Of a stretch of 64,000 bases of DNA, positions 23,901 to 29,905 are shown one piece after another. Source of the DNA: Haemonchus contortus (Eukaryota; Nematoda; Chromadorea; Rhabditida; Trichostrongylidae); contig LS997567.1 of NCBI GenBank assembly GCA_000469685.2, positions 23,163,115 to 23,227,114 on the forward strand, written 5' to 3'. The notes beneath the pieces were generated by a model that saw only the letters and a list, made by a program, of their open reading frames with translations, ran no database searches and had not been told where the DNA came from. Position numbers and translations under genes: made by a program. Each line of letters begins with the position of its first letter. Positions within the stretch are counted from its first letter, which is position 1.

Positions 23901-24799
23901 ACAATTAACAGTGACTCACCCTCGTGAGGCAGAAAACTAAAAAAATGAACGCAGCAGCAAAAAGAATAACGTGTAGAAGTAAAACACCAAAACATCCCCT
24001 CACCATTCGGCGATCAGCTGATTGCATGCTGGATGTGCGGGTCCCGATGGGAATAAACTGTATCGCCTCGTCGCTCGTCTGACATATCATCGGGCGATGG
24101 GCGTGGACGTCGACGAATCGGGGCTCATAATATGCCCTATCTATTGAGTGTTTCGTCCCGACAGCGTCCTTTGTGATACTCTTAGGGGCCACTAAGTAAT
24201 TCTGAGAGGAAATCATGGGAACCATTTTTATCGCGAACTGTGCCTTTGACGTTCTTTACCTCTCACGCCACGGAAAGATCGCTATGCCGGACAGCAACTG
24301 CATTCAACGAGCAAAATACTCACTTTGCGAATGCTTTTTCAAGAAGAGCTGACCAAAACTCGTTTGAAGTTTTCGATCTGGCAAAAAGTAGTTTACCTCC
24401 TCTGAACATAACACTACACTCACAAGAATAAGTGGACGATAACATTAAAGGATGAATTGGTAAAGTGGCTCACCTTGTAGGCAAGAGGTCGTCAATGACA
24501 ACCTCAATCCATATGCCGAATCTCCAAAATCGAAATCTGAACACGCCTGCGTACTCCTTCTTAGAGTGCCACTCTTGCGATTCTGCGTCAGGTATGACCT
24601 AAACAGCAAGTTTCAGAAATTTTTAGGGCTTGATACTACATAGTAAACGAAACTTCTTCAGTCATACCCTATTTAGTAAATGTTGATTGTGTGTCAAGGC
24701 CGAGCAAGCGGAAACGAACCAACAATTACCGAGAACGCCCTGTGTGACATCATTTGGGGAGGCCCCCTCCACGAATAGGTGAGGATCATTGTGGATTTC
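4873..24799 (-). CDS. Calpain cysteine protease gene, TRA-3/calpain-5 type, partial, six exons recognised
   Basis: Calpains are calcium-activated cytosolic cysteine proteases; the calpain-5/TRA-3 branch acts in C. elegans sex determination. Six minus-strand exons in the right order build most of the catalytic domain: the cysteine box (QGVLGNCWF) at 24.7 kb, the GVFRFRFW and DDLLPT region at 24.5 kb, [12 protein letters not shown] at 24.35 kb, a helical segment at 5.6 kb, the histidine box ([11 protein letters not shown]) at 5.4 kb and the asparagine box ([12 protein letters not shown]) at 4.9 kb. All three triad residues are present and no stop falls inside an exon. The segment between [12 protein letters not shown] and the 5.6-kb exon (about 35-40 residues, the family YxAL/DFTGG part) was not found. 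N-terminal exons and the C-terminal domains are also unlocated. Splice phases agree except across the missing exon. Two separate partial genes is the alternative; strand and order favour one. Confidence 0.8.
5374..5448 (-). CDS. Calpain exon with catalytic histidine (GHAYAVT)
   Basis: Encodes [18 protein letters not shown] followed by HAYAVT, the calpain histidine box. The acceptor is GTTCAG/GCGAGG. The donor GCA/GTAAGA at 5373 is a strong consensus, but the family usually continues VRxV, and the reading frame here does continue VRYVEL. A longer exon ending near 5341 (GAC/GTTTTT) is therefore possible. All candidate donors are phase 0. Confidence 0.85.
5544..5627 (-). CDS. Calpain exon preceding the histidine box
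   Basis: Twenty-eight codons, phase 0 at both ends, with acceptor TTTAG/GAAACA and donor GCG/GTTGTT. The residues ([10 protein letters not shown] then EALIVAAIA) match the place in calpain-5 where an amphipathic stretch (LFERMLK-like) precedes a hydrophobic strand and the histidine box. Position 95 bp upstream of the next exon and phase agreement support it. Recognition rests on context more than on a sharp motif. Confidence 0.7.
5800..6095. repeat. Degenerate GT-rich minisatellite
   Basis: Irregular repetition of GTGTGTCGGTGTGTG-like units. Open frames on both strands through this tract are low-complexity translations, not genes. Confidence 0.85.
6439..6476. repeat. (TA)n microsatellite
   Basis: Nineteen uninterrupted TA dinucleotides in the large calpain intron. 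Confidence 0.95.
6604..7145 (-). pseudogene. Penelope-like reverse transcriptase fragment
   Basis: On the minus strand the 5' part reads [14 protein letters not shown] then the RT box YVDD (codons at 7053-7064). After a frameshift it continues [19 protein letters not shown] and the [18 protein letters not shown] segment that, in Penelope-like elements, follows the RT palm (YRKPT, SxHP, then NGYP-like near 6710). The open frame 6604-6945 covers the last part. No GIY-YIG endonuclease or long repeats were seen, and a C13 run at 7149-7161 sits at its 5' edge. Family placement comes from remembered motif order and is less sure than the RT call. Confidence 0.65.
7190..7321. repeat. Dispersed repeat Y, left part, interrupted by transposon X1
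   Basis: This segment and 9812-9890 together match, in inverted orientation, 10909-11090. The join CATCTTA / TTAATTATGAG corresponds to CATCTTAGTTATGAG in the uninterrupted copy. It therefore defines the X1 insertion site. No coding content is seen. Confidence 0.75.
7501..7567 (+). repeat. tRNA-like segment in X1 left arm (degenerate A/B boxes)
   Basis: AGGCGCGGTGGG resembles a Pol III A box, and AGCTCGAATTC about 35 bases later a decayed B box. It aligns with better-preserved copies in the X1 right arm and both X2 arms. Confidence 0.5.
7830..8015 (+). pseudogene. DDE transposase fragment in X1
   Basis: Reads [18 protein letters not shown] and later [17 protein letters not shown], matching the second acidic motif and the pre-third-motif region (IPPGTT..IQPLDV-like) of the transposase remnant in X2 at 27.5 kb. 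A short decayed copy lies in inverted orientation at about 8560-8745. Only this piece of the enzyme is present. Confidence 0.65.
8560..8745 (-). pseudogene. Inverted second copy of the X1 transposase fragment
   Basis: The minus strand gives [15 protein letters not shown], the decayed counterpart of the IPPGTT..IQ segment at 7830-8015. Its presence in both orientations shows that X1 arose by inverted duplication of part of a coding transposon. Confidence 0.55.
8911..9480 (+). mobile_element. Short Tc1/mariner-like element, copy 1 (570 bp)
   Basis: Terminal inverted repeats CAGGGGTGCCC plus an A-run then GAGACAC, flanked by TA (8909-8910, 9481-9482). It is nearly identical to 45759-46327 in the opposite orientation. 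The interior keeps an N-terminal transposase helix-turn-helix ([20 protein letters not shown], about 9075-9140) and what looks like a C-terminal tail. The catalytic core is absent, so it is an internally deleted derivative. In this copy a stop (TAA) interrupts the frame just before the helix-turn-helix; copy 2 is open. Confidence 0.85.
9549..9616 (-). repeat. tRNA-like segment in X1 right arm
   Basis: On the minus strand TGACGCGGTTGAGAGG resembles an A box and GGTTCAAATCC (9556-9566) is a near-consensus B box, about 65 bases overall. The 5' GCAGCGA and 3' TTGATGC could pair at five of seven positions like a worn acceptor stem. No clean anticodon arm is evident, so it is tRNA-derived rather than a tRNA gene. 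Confidence 0.6.
9812..9890. repeat. Dispersed repeat Y, right part
   Basis: Continuation of the Y repeat after X1. It matches the inverted Y copy at 10909-10965 (GAGAGTTATGGCGAATGATG versus GAGAGTGATGGCGAACGATA). Confidence 0.75.
9891..10338. other. Unassigned intronic stretch
   Basis: I see nothing I can assign here. A minus-strand open frame at 10068-10256 has no known motif. Confidence 0.3.
10339..10906 (-). mobile_element. Internally deleted mariner element (568 bp)
   Basis: Inverted ends TGTTGATGCATAATTATTGC (left) and GGTTGATGCATAATTATTGC (right, reverse complement) lie between TA dinucleotides at 10337-10338 and 10907-10908. The minus strand has the mariner N-terminal segment (YYFEKGW, then [10 protein letters not shown]) near 10770-10680. 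It runs almost directly into the C-terminal part (YSP at about 10635, [20 protein letters not shown], then WIAFKNRNF). The central catalytic region is missing. It sits inside repeat Y. Confidence 0.8.
10909..11090. repeat. Dispersed repeat Y, inverted copy with empty X1 site
   Basis: Reverse complement of the Y parts at 7190-7321 and 9812-9890. It contains an uninterrupted CATCTTAGTTATGAG (minus strand), the pre-insertion state for X1, and is itself broken at its other end by the mariner at 10339-10906. Confidence 0.75.
11091..13401. other. No recognised gene; several uninformative open frames
   Basis: Overlapping open frames at 11110-11481, 12156-12401, 12522-12800 and 13165-13446 show no motif I know. 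They overlap on opposite strands, so at most some are coding remnants. A C16 run lies at 11604-11619. GC content looks a little higher than in the flanks. An old, unrecognised retroelement is possible. Confidence 0.3.
13402..14068. mobile_element. MITE family Z, copy 2
   Basis: Ends AAAGGCACGGTTCACGATA (left) and the reverse complement of AAGGGCATAGTTCACGAT (right). Interior phrases (TTCGCACCAGGACCCAC, TTTTTCTGGTCTC, ATTTTTC..GGA) match copy 1 at 23251-24247. No coding content. The target duplication is unclear (TTA or TTAA at left, TATA at right). Confidence 0.7.
14230..14600. repeat. GC-hairpin minisatellite family R, three units
   Basis: Three units of roughly 120-140 bp. Each carries a CCCC/GCCC...GGGCGGG hairpin core (near 14262, 14404, 14525) followed by GTTCAAGTTTGGTAGGAGCA-like text. 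The same unit forms the array at 46.8-47.7 kb. Confidence 0.75.
14601..15308. other. Unassigned intronic stretch
   Basis: Nothing recognised. The minus-strand frame at 14756-14986 shows no known domain. Confidence 0.3.
15320..15555 (+). repeat. Putative tRNA-derived SINE, copy 1
   Basis: Aligns with 29670-29905 over its length. It contains an A-box-like TGTCGCAGCGG near 15428 and a weak B-box-like AGTTTGCTCCC near 15468. Pairwise identity looks moderate, so it is an old insertion. Superfamily assignment is an inference from the two boxes. Confidence 0.5.
15642..16915 (-). mobile_element. Mariner-like element (1.27 kb) with minus-strand transposase pseudogene
   Basis: Inverted ends CAGGGTGTCCCAAAATTATT with TA duplications at 15640-15641 and 16916-16917. 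On the minus strand from about 16600 downwards the frames show a transposase N-terminal half ([10 protein letters not shown] segment), then an FNNQN-like part. After a frameshift comes the second-acid region ([20 protein letters not shown], where QQDGAPAH is usual) and [10 protein letters not shown] before a worn third-acid region. Motif wording resembles DD37D-type mariner relatives common in nematodes. Several frameshifts and stops; inactive. Confidence 0.85.
15870..16597 (-). pseudogene. Transposase pseudogene of the 15.6-16.9 kb mariner
   Basis: Two open segments (16328-16597 and 15870-16169) in different frames give the N-terminal and catalytic C-terminal halves. In the second-acid box QRDASPAH keeps the aspartate. 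The third box is distorted (FPELDSLDP), probably by an indel. Confidence 0.75.
16990..17990 (-). repeat. Minisatellite family R with (CTGT)n leader, inverted copy
   Basis: Read on the minus strand: a TATAAAGCGCT leader (about 17950), a (CTGT)n tract, then successive units with CGCCCAC/GTGGGCGG hairpins (near 17690, 17535, 17415, 17285, 17160) and GTGGCTAGAGGT-like spacers. The same order (leader, (TCTG)n, hairpin units) is found on the plus strand at 46.62-47.69 kb, so this is one composite repeat family. Confidence 0.7.
17869..17940. repeat. (CAGA)n microsatellite
   Basis: A nearly pure CAGA tract, preceded by an imperfect one from about 17795. Open frames through it are spurious. Confidence 0.95.
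17991..18469. other. Unassigned intronic stretch
   Basis: No feature recognised. A minus-strand segment ending at 18381 (strong donor GTAAGTATT) could be a cryptic exon ([14 protein letters not shown]), but nothing supports it beyond splice-like sites. Confidence 0.3.
18470..19350 (+). mobile_element. Mariner element (0.88 kb) with plus-strand transposase pseudogene
   Basis: Perfect inverted ends TTAGGTTGGAAGGAAAGTCC flanked by TA (18468-18469, 19351-19352). Frames on the plus strand give the N-terminal part ([17 protein letters not shown], about 18755-18800) and [13 protein letters not shown] material. They then give the third-acid neighbourhood ([20 protein letters not shown], where SPDLAPxDYHLF is usual) and the C-terminal [16 protein letters not shown] with WQKVVD-like residues. 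The length is below a full mariner (about 1.3 kb), so the middle is deleted. Stops throughout. Confidence 0.85.
19353..20440. other. Unassigned intronic stretch
   Basis: The open frames around 19470-19906 on both strands are not recognisable. No terminal repeats found. Confidence 0.3.
20455..20530 (+). pseudogene. Possible retroelement integrase scrap
   Basis: Reads [18 protein letters not shown], like the first-aspartate region of a Ty3/gypsy integrase (PFxGS..LVxVDHFSRY). It is cut off by a TTC-rich tract at 20520-20585. Too short to be certain. Confidence 0.35.
20515..20585. repeat. (TTC)n-rich low-complexity tract
   Basis: Imperfect CTT/TTC repeats between the integrase-like scrap and the RTE fragment. 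Confidence 0.85.
20560..21005 (-). pseudogene. RTE-type LINE endonuclease fragment
   Basis: Minus strand: [20 protein letters not shown] then [20 protein letters not shown], the central part of the apurinic endonuclease domain of RTE elements (the domain often annotated as craniofacial development protein 2-like). RETYKGF-like residues follow near 20600. The upstream part (20850-21005) has the MKRRNIHD start region in a shifted frame. Both ends are truncated; no RT was seen nearby. Confidence 0.7.
21006..22426. other. Unassigned intronic stretch
   Basis: No recognised feature. Complementary open frames at 21591-21822 have no known domain. Confidence 0.3.
22427..22544 (-). other. Exon-like segment of unknown gene
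   Basis: Flanked by a good acceptor (CGCTTTCAG/AAT) and a strong donor (G/GTAAGT). One frame is open through 39 codons with ordinary composition (starts [18 protein letters not shown], ends AVAWSRG). Its length is 1 mod 3, as the missing calpain exon requires, but the frame that would join the calpain exons hits a stop, and the sequence does not resemble calpain. It may be an exon of a nested gene or fortuitous. Confidence 0.35.
22545..23250. other. Unassigned intronic stretch
   Basis: Opposed open frames at 22584-22843 are not recognisable; nothing else seen. Confidence 0.3.
23251..24247. mobile_element. MITE family Z, copy 1, with internal tandem duplication
   Basis: Ends AAAGGCACAGTTCACGATA and the reverse complement of AAAGGCACAGTTCGCGATA. 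Two similar internal blocks (about 23275-23520 and 23600-23880) repeat the same text (AGAAGGTGGA, CACAAAGTGATA, GGTGTTTGGAC). Copy 2 at 13402-14068 has one. It lies 76 bp from the calpain exon at 24324-24401. Open frames inside are by-products. Confidence 0.75.
24324..24401 (-). CDS. Calpain exon ([12 protein letters not shown])
   Basis: Acceptor GTTCAG/AGGAGG and donor CAAA/GTGAGT frame a 78-nt exon encoding [20 protein letters not shown] followed by EKAFA, a hallmark of calpain subdomain PC1/PC2. It ends two bases into a codon, so the next exon must supply one base first. The exon at 5544-5627 starts in phase 0, which shows that at least one exon lies between them. Confidence 0.9.
24474..24598 (-). 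CDS. Calpain exon ([10 protein letters not shown] to DDLLPT)
   Basis: Acceptor TTTAG/GTCATA and donor CAAG/GTGAGC. It encodes [20 protein letters not shown] then [20 protein letters not shown], typical calpain sequence between the cysteine box and the [12 protein letters not shown] helix. Phase 0 in, phase 2 out, consistent with both neighbours. Confidence 0.92.
24668..24799 (-). CDS. Calpain exon with catalytic cysteine (QGVLGNCWF)
   Basis: Acceptor TTTCAG/GAAATC and donor AGG/GTATGA enclose 44 codons. [20 protein letters not shown] carries the active-site cysteine and its oxyanion glutamine. Upstream exons with the N-terminal part of the protease were not recognised; the foldback-like transposon at 25.08-28.6 kb follows 280 bp away. 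Confidence 0.92.
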
Positions 24800-25274
24800 C
24801 TGAAAGATGGTAACGGTATGCTCGCTGTTATAGAAATCACAAAGGAAAATTATGACCTCAAGGACCGATATCCTGTAGATGATAATCAAAGGGCGATGGG
24901 TGTTTAAGGTTGCTAAGGAAGAGAATCAATTACTATCTGTGTTCTGAAGGAGGCGTTCCCATGCTGTACATTTACAACGTGCTTCAAGACCCTGATAATC
25001 TTTGTGTGCAACCCTTATCGATTGCACCATGAACTGATACGCTGCTATTACTTATTAGAAGAAGTGAAGCTCGACCTAACAAGGGAAGGATACTAGGTCG
25101 CAGTGGCCATTTAAAATGAGATATATGTATAACGATGTAAGTTCCTCTACACGCTAACTGGGTCCAATATCTGCGAAACGATTCTGGGAACAAAGTTATG
25201 GGCCCCCTCTCCCTCGGGTGTCATGCCACTTTTCTGCTTTTATATGCGACCCAAACAGAACCGGAATGTTCACA

Positions 25275-25337
25275 GATGGCCGAGTTGGGAGGACGATGGA
25301 CTGTTAGACGCGACATGGAGGTTCAAGTCCCCGATGC
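25275..25337 (+). repeat. tRNA-like segment in X2 left arm (A and B boxes)
   Basis: TGGCCGAGTTGG (25277-25288) fits the Pol III A-box consensus, and GGTTCAAGTCC (25320-25330) fits the B box at normal spacing. It reads inward from the transposon end. No convincing complete cloverleaf, so it is tRNA-derived rather than a tRNA gene. Confidence 0.65.
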
Positions 25338-25739
25338 ATTAGCTTGTTTTGCTTTGTTATAAAAAGTGCCCTGAACGCTTGCAAAACATATTTACGCATA
25401 ATATAGGCTACTTACAGCCCTCCTTCATATTAACAGAACGCCAGCAATGCTTATATACAGAACGAATACGGGTGCAAAGTCCAGCAGAGAAGAGCTGCGA
25501 AATCTTTGCACAAAATATTATCGCAAATTTCGAGCAAGAGGTTTTGAGCAATTTTGCAATAATATTTTGAGCGAGATCTGGAGTATTCGACAAACACTCA
25601 CGATCAAAACATTTAATCGATCAAAGTGCTCCCAACATATTATCAGCAACATGTTCCGACCAAAAGTGGTCATACTCCATTTGTTGAAGGAATTTGGCTC
25701 CTGCGACATACTCAAACACCATCCAGGAAGGAACAGAAG

Positions 25740-28000
25740 GTAATAGAGAGTTTCGCATCTATACACCGCGATGCTATGCACGACAATATCGTCACTGACT
25801 GCGAGGAAGACGAGGCCGCGGAAGAAGAACAAAATGATCCTCTGTGGTCTCCTGATGAGAGTGACGTCGGTGAAGGACCCAGTACCTCTCGCGCGAGGGA
25901 ACTTATTACTTTTTCGGAGATGCGGAGGTATCAAAAGAGAAGGAAACCTTCAACTTTAGAATTTTATCCATGATCTCAAAATTTATGGTGCAGGTGGATG
26001 ACGCGATAGCCTTCTATCACACAAGTACTACAAAAGCTGCGCACTTTCGTGCATGAAGAGTAAGTTCCGTTTCATCACGACAGAATACCACCTGAGGAAG
26101 TTAAGAGAAATTGAGCGAGATCGTAAGCTTTCAATACGTCTTTTTCTACCACTTATGATGCCTTTCATGATTGTAAATATTGGGTGCAAAGCGAGCAGAT
26201 CGAGTTGCCGGGCTTTGCAGATTAGCCGATTTGTTGAAGGAAGAGGTTATCGCGAAAAGGTACAGTAGCGCTCAAAAGTATTCGGCGAAATGCTTTTTCA
26301 GTTTCACTTTTCAGTCATATCTCCTTTCCTACTGAATCTAATCAAGCGAAATTTCAATATGTGTAGCAATGGTGTAGTGGGAATATTTACCACTATTAAC
26401 CTGCAATCTGACCATGCTCCAGATATCCAAAAGGGCTTGAACAAAAATTCAACTGAAAATACGAATGATGGTCCTTCTAGGAGTTCCTTCCTTTTTGCCA
26501 TGTCTTTAGTGTACGAGCACTAATGTCGAACCCAGAAGAGAAGAAAAACGTACACAAGGTTGGAATAACTGCAGACGTCACAAACTTGCTTTCAGCACAG
26601 TCTACAAACGCCTCCCCATTAGTATGTGGATATGGCTGTTTGCAACCAAGTACTGTTGAACAGTGTAAAATATGCTTCCGCAAAACATATCAAAATTTCA
26701 CGTGATTTGCTCCACTGGGAAAAATGTTACGGCATGTTAAAGTTGGCCGAATACTTTTGAGCGCTACTGTATATGGGAAACTCATTGCATGACAACGATA
26801 TCCACAGCATGGCGCTCAAAATCAACAAGGAAGGCTCCATAGTGGAGAGCTTCAAGGCCAGCCATGGTGGATCTAGGGCTTCAAGTCGAGCTGTGGTATT
26901 GAGTCTCGCCGCATCACCACGTTCACCTCGAGGAAAGGGTTTCTTGACAATGGTCGCATTTCTCAAGAGTCTCAAGCATATATTTTGGAGGTGAAAAAAG
27001 GTAGATTTTCTCATGACATACATAATTTATGTATGCAGTCACTGACAGCCTGACAATCATTGACAGCCTTACAGCTACATTGGTGAGCTTGTAAATTCTA
27101 GAAATGGAGAATCGGCTACTGGATACAATATGCAATGCCGATCAAAGCGGTTTCGTGAAGGAGTTACATTCGGCTAGACCCCTAGCTGTAAAGGGTCAGA
27201 AGAAGGTGGAAAGAGTTGTACAGTCTGTTTCGGCAACATCTCACTCTTTCACTGTTATGCCAACCCTATTTGGCGATGGTCATTTGGCAAAAAACTTTGT
27301 TGTAATGCAGGTTGGTGTCTTCGAGAAAATATGTATAAATAAACTCACGCTTTTAAAGCGGTTGCTCTAACGAGAACCTAACGGACGTTTTCCGGCTAAA
27401 GGTTGTTTTCGCGCTCCGAACTTGGAGATCAGGGTCAGTACAACCCACATGATGAGCAAAGAACTTATGTGTTAGATCATGCGTTGGATCGACAGATTTG
27501 CCTGCAACCCTACTGATCGTCGACTCATGGAGCTCGTTCAAAGACCATGAGGCCATTCAGAGTGCTTTGCCAACTGGCAGTGAGGTGAAAGTGCTCAACT
27601 TTCCAATTGGGGCAACCTTCTAAATTCAGCCTCTCGTAGATATTTCTACCATTTGAAGCCATGTATGAATGTTCTGTCTCTTTCGTAATTGCTCATGAGC
27701 TGGACTTCCATGTTAGCAATCGCAACTCCATAATCGCCTTATCTCACCAGTATGCTTCTTGTTTAGCGCACCCAGATTCAAAAGTTCCTTTCTCATCCAT
27801 GGTTTATAGCAGGGTACCTGGATAGAGATCCAGGAAAATTCGAAACTCCTGTTCAATATTTTTTCTCATCTAATCTGGACGGAAACTGTGAGAGTGATGA
27901 TTGGGATGAATTATTTTATACACCTTGCTCTCATACGTTGTCAGGCTTTTCTGTTTCAAACACTTTGTGATGGATATCTGTTCGTAAAATGCTCATCCGT
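25740..28000 (+). pseudogene. CENP-B-HTH/DDE transposase pseudogene of X2
   Basis: Followed in several frames. About 25740-25970 is an acidic N-terminal region (open frame 25626-25973 ends in RRYQKRRKPSTLEFYP). About 26090-26250 gives LRKLREIERDRKLS and YDAFHD-like text. After the MITE comes the CENP-B-type helix-turn-helix (DIHSMALKINKEGS, FKASHGW, then ESRRITTF) at 26800-26925. Next is the first acid box NADQSGFVKELHSARPLAVKG at 27125-27187 with SATSHSFTVMPTL, and the second acid box LLIVDSWSSFKDHEAIQ at about 27505-27560. IQPL-like residues lie near 27625, and a C-terminal RC..C/LCF-like part is near 27930-27970. This order matches pogo/Tc1-clan enzymes. Stops and frameshifts make it inactive. 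Confidence 0.75.
26263..26769. mobile_element. Tc1-type MITE (507 bp) inside X2
   Basis: Inverted ends CAGTAGCGCTCAAAAGTATT with GCC, flanked by TA (26261-26262, 26770-26771). The tip resembles that of the Tc1-like elements at 50-61 kb (CAGTACCGTTCAAAA). No transposase recognised; two unlinked open frames inside are uninformative. Confidence 0.85.
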
Positions 28001-28352
28001 CATTACGACAGTACTTTTTAATAAAAATGTCAGTTGTATTGTACCAGTTCACTTCCATCACATGCTAGCGGAAGCATTACTTCATTCAAAAGCGCTATGG
28101 TCTGATGGGTTGTCCGGCCGCCTTCTGTCCAAATTGCATGGAGCGCGAATTTCGTAACCACATCTCAAGTGCTCTAAGCGGACGGGTTCTATGTGCACTC
28201 CTACTCGGTTTGTGGAGGCGATAAGAAACTTCACTTGTATTTTCACTTTTGGTGCTGCGTAAACATGACGAGCTATAGATAGTCTATATGATGTGTAAAT
28301 ATGTTTTGCAAGCGTTTAGGGCACTTTTTATAAAAAAGCAAAACAAGCATAT

Positions 28353-28408
28353 GCATCAAGGATTCGAACCTCCGCCTACCGGTTCATTTTCCTCACAACT
28401 CGGACATC
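28353..28408 (-). repeat. tRNA-like segment in X2 right arm (perfect B box)
   Basis: Minus strand TGTCCGAGTTG (A-box-like) and GGTTCGAATCC (28360-28370, exact B-box consensus). Inward-reading mirror of the segment at 25275-25337. Confidence 0.65.
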
Positions 28409-28606
28409 CAAGCACATTCCGGTACTGCTTGGGTCGCATATAAAAGCAGAAAAGTGGCACGACACCCGGGGGAGAGGGGGCCTATAACTTAGTTCCCAGA
28501 ATCGTTTCGCAGATTTGGAACCCAGATTTGAAATCAGCGTATAGTAAAACTTACGTTGGTATACATCTCATTTTGAAAGGCCACTGCGACCTGTATCCTT
28601 CCCTTG

Positions 28607-28925
28607 TATACCAACAGACTGGCCTATGGAGAACTCCGTCAAGGGAAAAAACATCCAAAAACCAACTTTGAAGCAGCTGCATCACTGAGTGAAGGGGTGA
28701 GCAGAACTGTGGCTCGAATTCTATGGTCAGTATGCGAGGGCTACCATGATATGGACAACATCAATTATTTCAATCGGTGTCCTAGAGGAAAGTCCCAAGA
28801 GGTTGCTCATCTGTTGAGGAATATCTACATCCTAGTTGTATGTCACTGAAAAACATAATGGAAGAGTATAGGGTAGAAATGAGATTAGGCTGGACAATAC
28901 GAAATGTAATTTTTAGTCGATAGTT
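28607..28925. other. Unassigned stretch, possible LINE tail
   Basis: The plus-strand frame at 28604-28849 has RLAYGELRQGKKHPKTNFEA, vaguely like the LYGELxxGKR segment near the C-terminus of some LINE polymerases. Not enough to assign. Confidence 0.25.
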
Positions 28926-28929
28926 AATT

Positions 28930-29395
28930 TTATTTCAGAAAGATTAGCAAAGCCCATCAATCCAAAATACATTTTCCATCTAGATCAATGACGTCTTTGC
29001 AGCAACCGCGCGAAAAATGGATGCTATCCTCGAGAACTCTTTTTGTGACTCGAAGAAAGTGGGCACTCAAATTCTAATATCGTAAGGTTTTAAAGTTCTC
29101 CCCGGCAGCATCGTAGGAGACCTGCATAGTTCAACTAAATGGTAATCAGGCGGCGCATGATATGACTCATGCGGAGCATAACGCATATTTCACCAACTGA
29201 GTTCCGCGATTTGCTGCTGAACCGGTTTCGCGACATGAGGTCTTGCGTTGTTGTGCGAGAACTTCATAGTGACTGAATTGACCTCTTGACAATAGGAGGC
29301 TTGGTCCACGCTGACCAAGTGCTAAGCGTATAGTTAAGCGGTAACTACTTGACCAACATTCAGTACTACAGAGTACACTACTCTCACAGTGTCCC
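28930..29395 (-). pseudogene. Mariner transposase C-terminal fragment
   Basis: Minus strand from about 29285: HNNARPHVAKPVQQQIAEL (second-acid box, where HDNARPH is usual). Then HAPPDYHL (third-acid box), DIRI-VPTFFESQKEF and a worn SI-RAVAAK-like end. These follow the order of a mariner enzyme with several stops. Element ends were not identified. Confidence 0.75.
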
Positions 29396-29669
29396 ACCAT
29401 CTACACAACGTAACTTCTTCCATCGGATGTGTCGCTTCGAAGTAGGCATCGGAGGTTCACTGGGTAACACGAGCTGCCGGTTTTTCAGTGTTATTCAAGA
29501 ATATACACATTTCAGCGACCTCAAAATGGAGTCAAAGATCCCTATGCTCTCACAAGAGAAGGGTTTCAAATCCCCATGGAACTTTGGATATAGACTTAGT
29601 ACATGTATCGATCGCTTTTCTGATTTTTGACTTTCTGCTATTGACAAATTCAGAAATTAAAACTACTAA
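29396..29669. other. Unassigned stretch
   Basis: Nothing I can support. Confidence 0.3.
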
Positions 29670-29905
29670 ACGAGTTGTGTTCCATCAAAGTTTGCATGCT
29701 CAAAGCATGGAGAGATGGTGCCAATTGAAATGCACAGTTCTGCTGTCAGCAATATCGGAAAGGGTAGCCGTGGCGCAGTGGCAGTGCTCTCCCCCTTCGC
29801 GCGAGCGAGATGGGTTTGCTTCCCGAAACCGTGCCCCTTTCTGCAAGATGTGCTTTTTTCCAAATAAGTGCTCTTTCCCAATCTTTGTAACTAATTCAAG
29901 CTAAC
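29670..29905 (+). repeat. Putative tRNA-derived SINE, copy 2
   Basis: Matches 15320-15555 along its length. A-box-like TGGCGCAGTGG near 29770 fits the consensus well; B-box-like GGTTTGCTTCC near 29813 is weaker. No poly-A tail is obvious. Confidence 0.55.

Larger units (their letters stand above)
25080..28606 (+). mobile_element. DNA transposon X2 with CENP-B-type HTH/DDE transposase remnant and long inverted arms
   Basis: Tips CAAGGGAAGGATACTAGGTC at left and the inverted CAAGGGAAGGATACAGGTCG at right; arms of about 400-500 bp (25080-25480, 28190-28606) are inverted copies of each other and of the X1 arms. The flanking triplets are TAA (25077-25079) and TAT (28607-28609), compatible with a worn 3-bp TWA target duplication. 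The interior encodes, in order on the plus strand, a DNA-binding part, an NADQSGF catalytic box, a VDSWSSF box and a cysteine-rich C-terminus, all broken. A 507-bp MITE (26263-26769) splits it. X1 is a rearranged, shortened relative. Confidence 0.75.

Noticed and set aside
23905..24225. 106-codon frame with a hydrophobic C-terminus that looks like a membrane segment
   Set aside because: Entirely inside MITE Z and not kept in the second copy.
28353..28408. Functional tRNA gene in the X2 arm
   Set aside because: A and B boxes are good but I cannot fold a complete cloverleaf with acceptor and anticodon stems; the sequence is repeated in every X arm.
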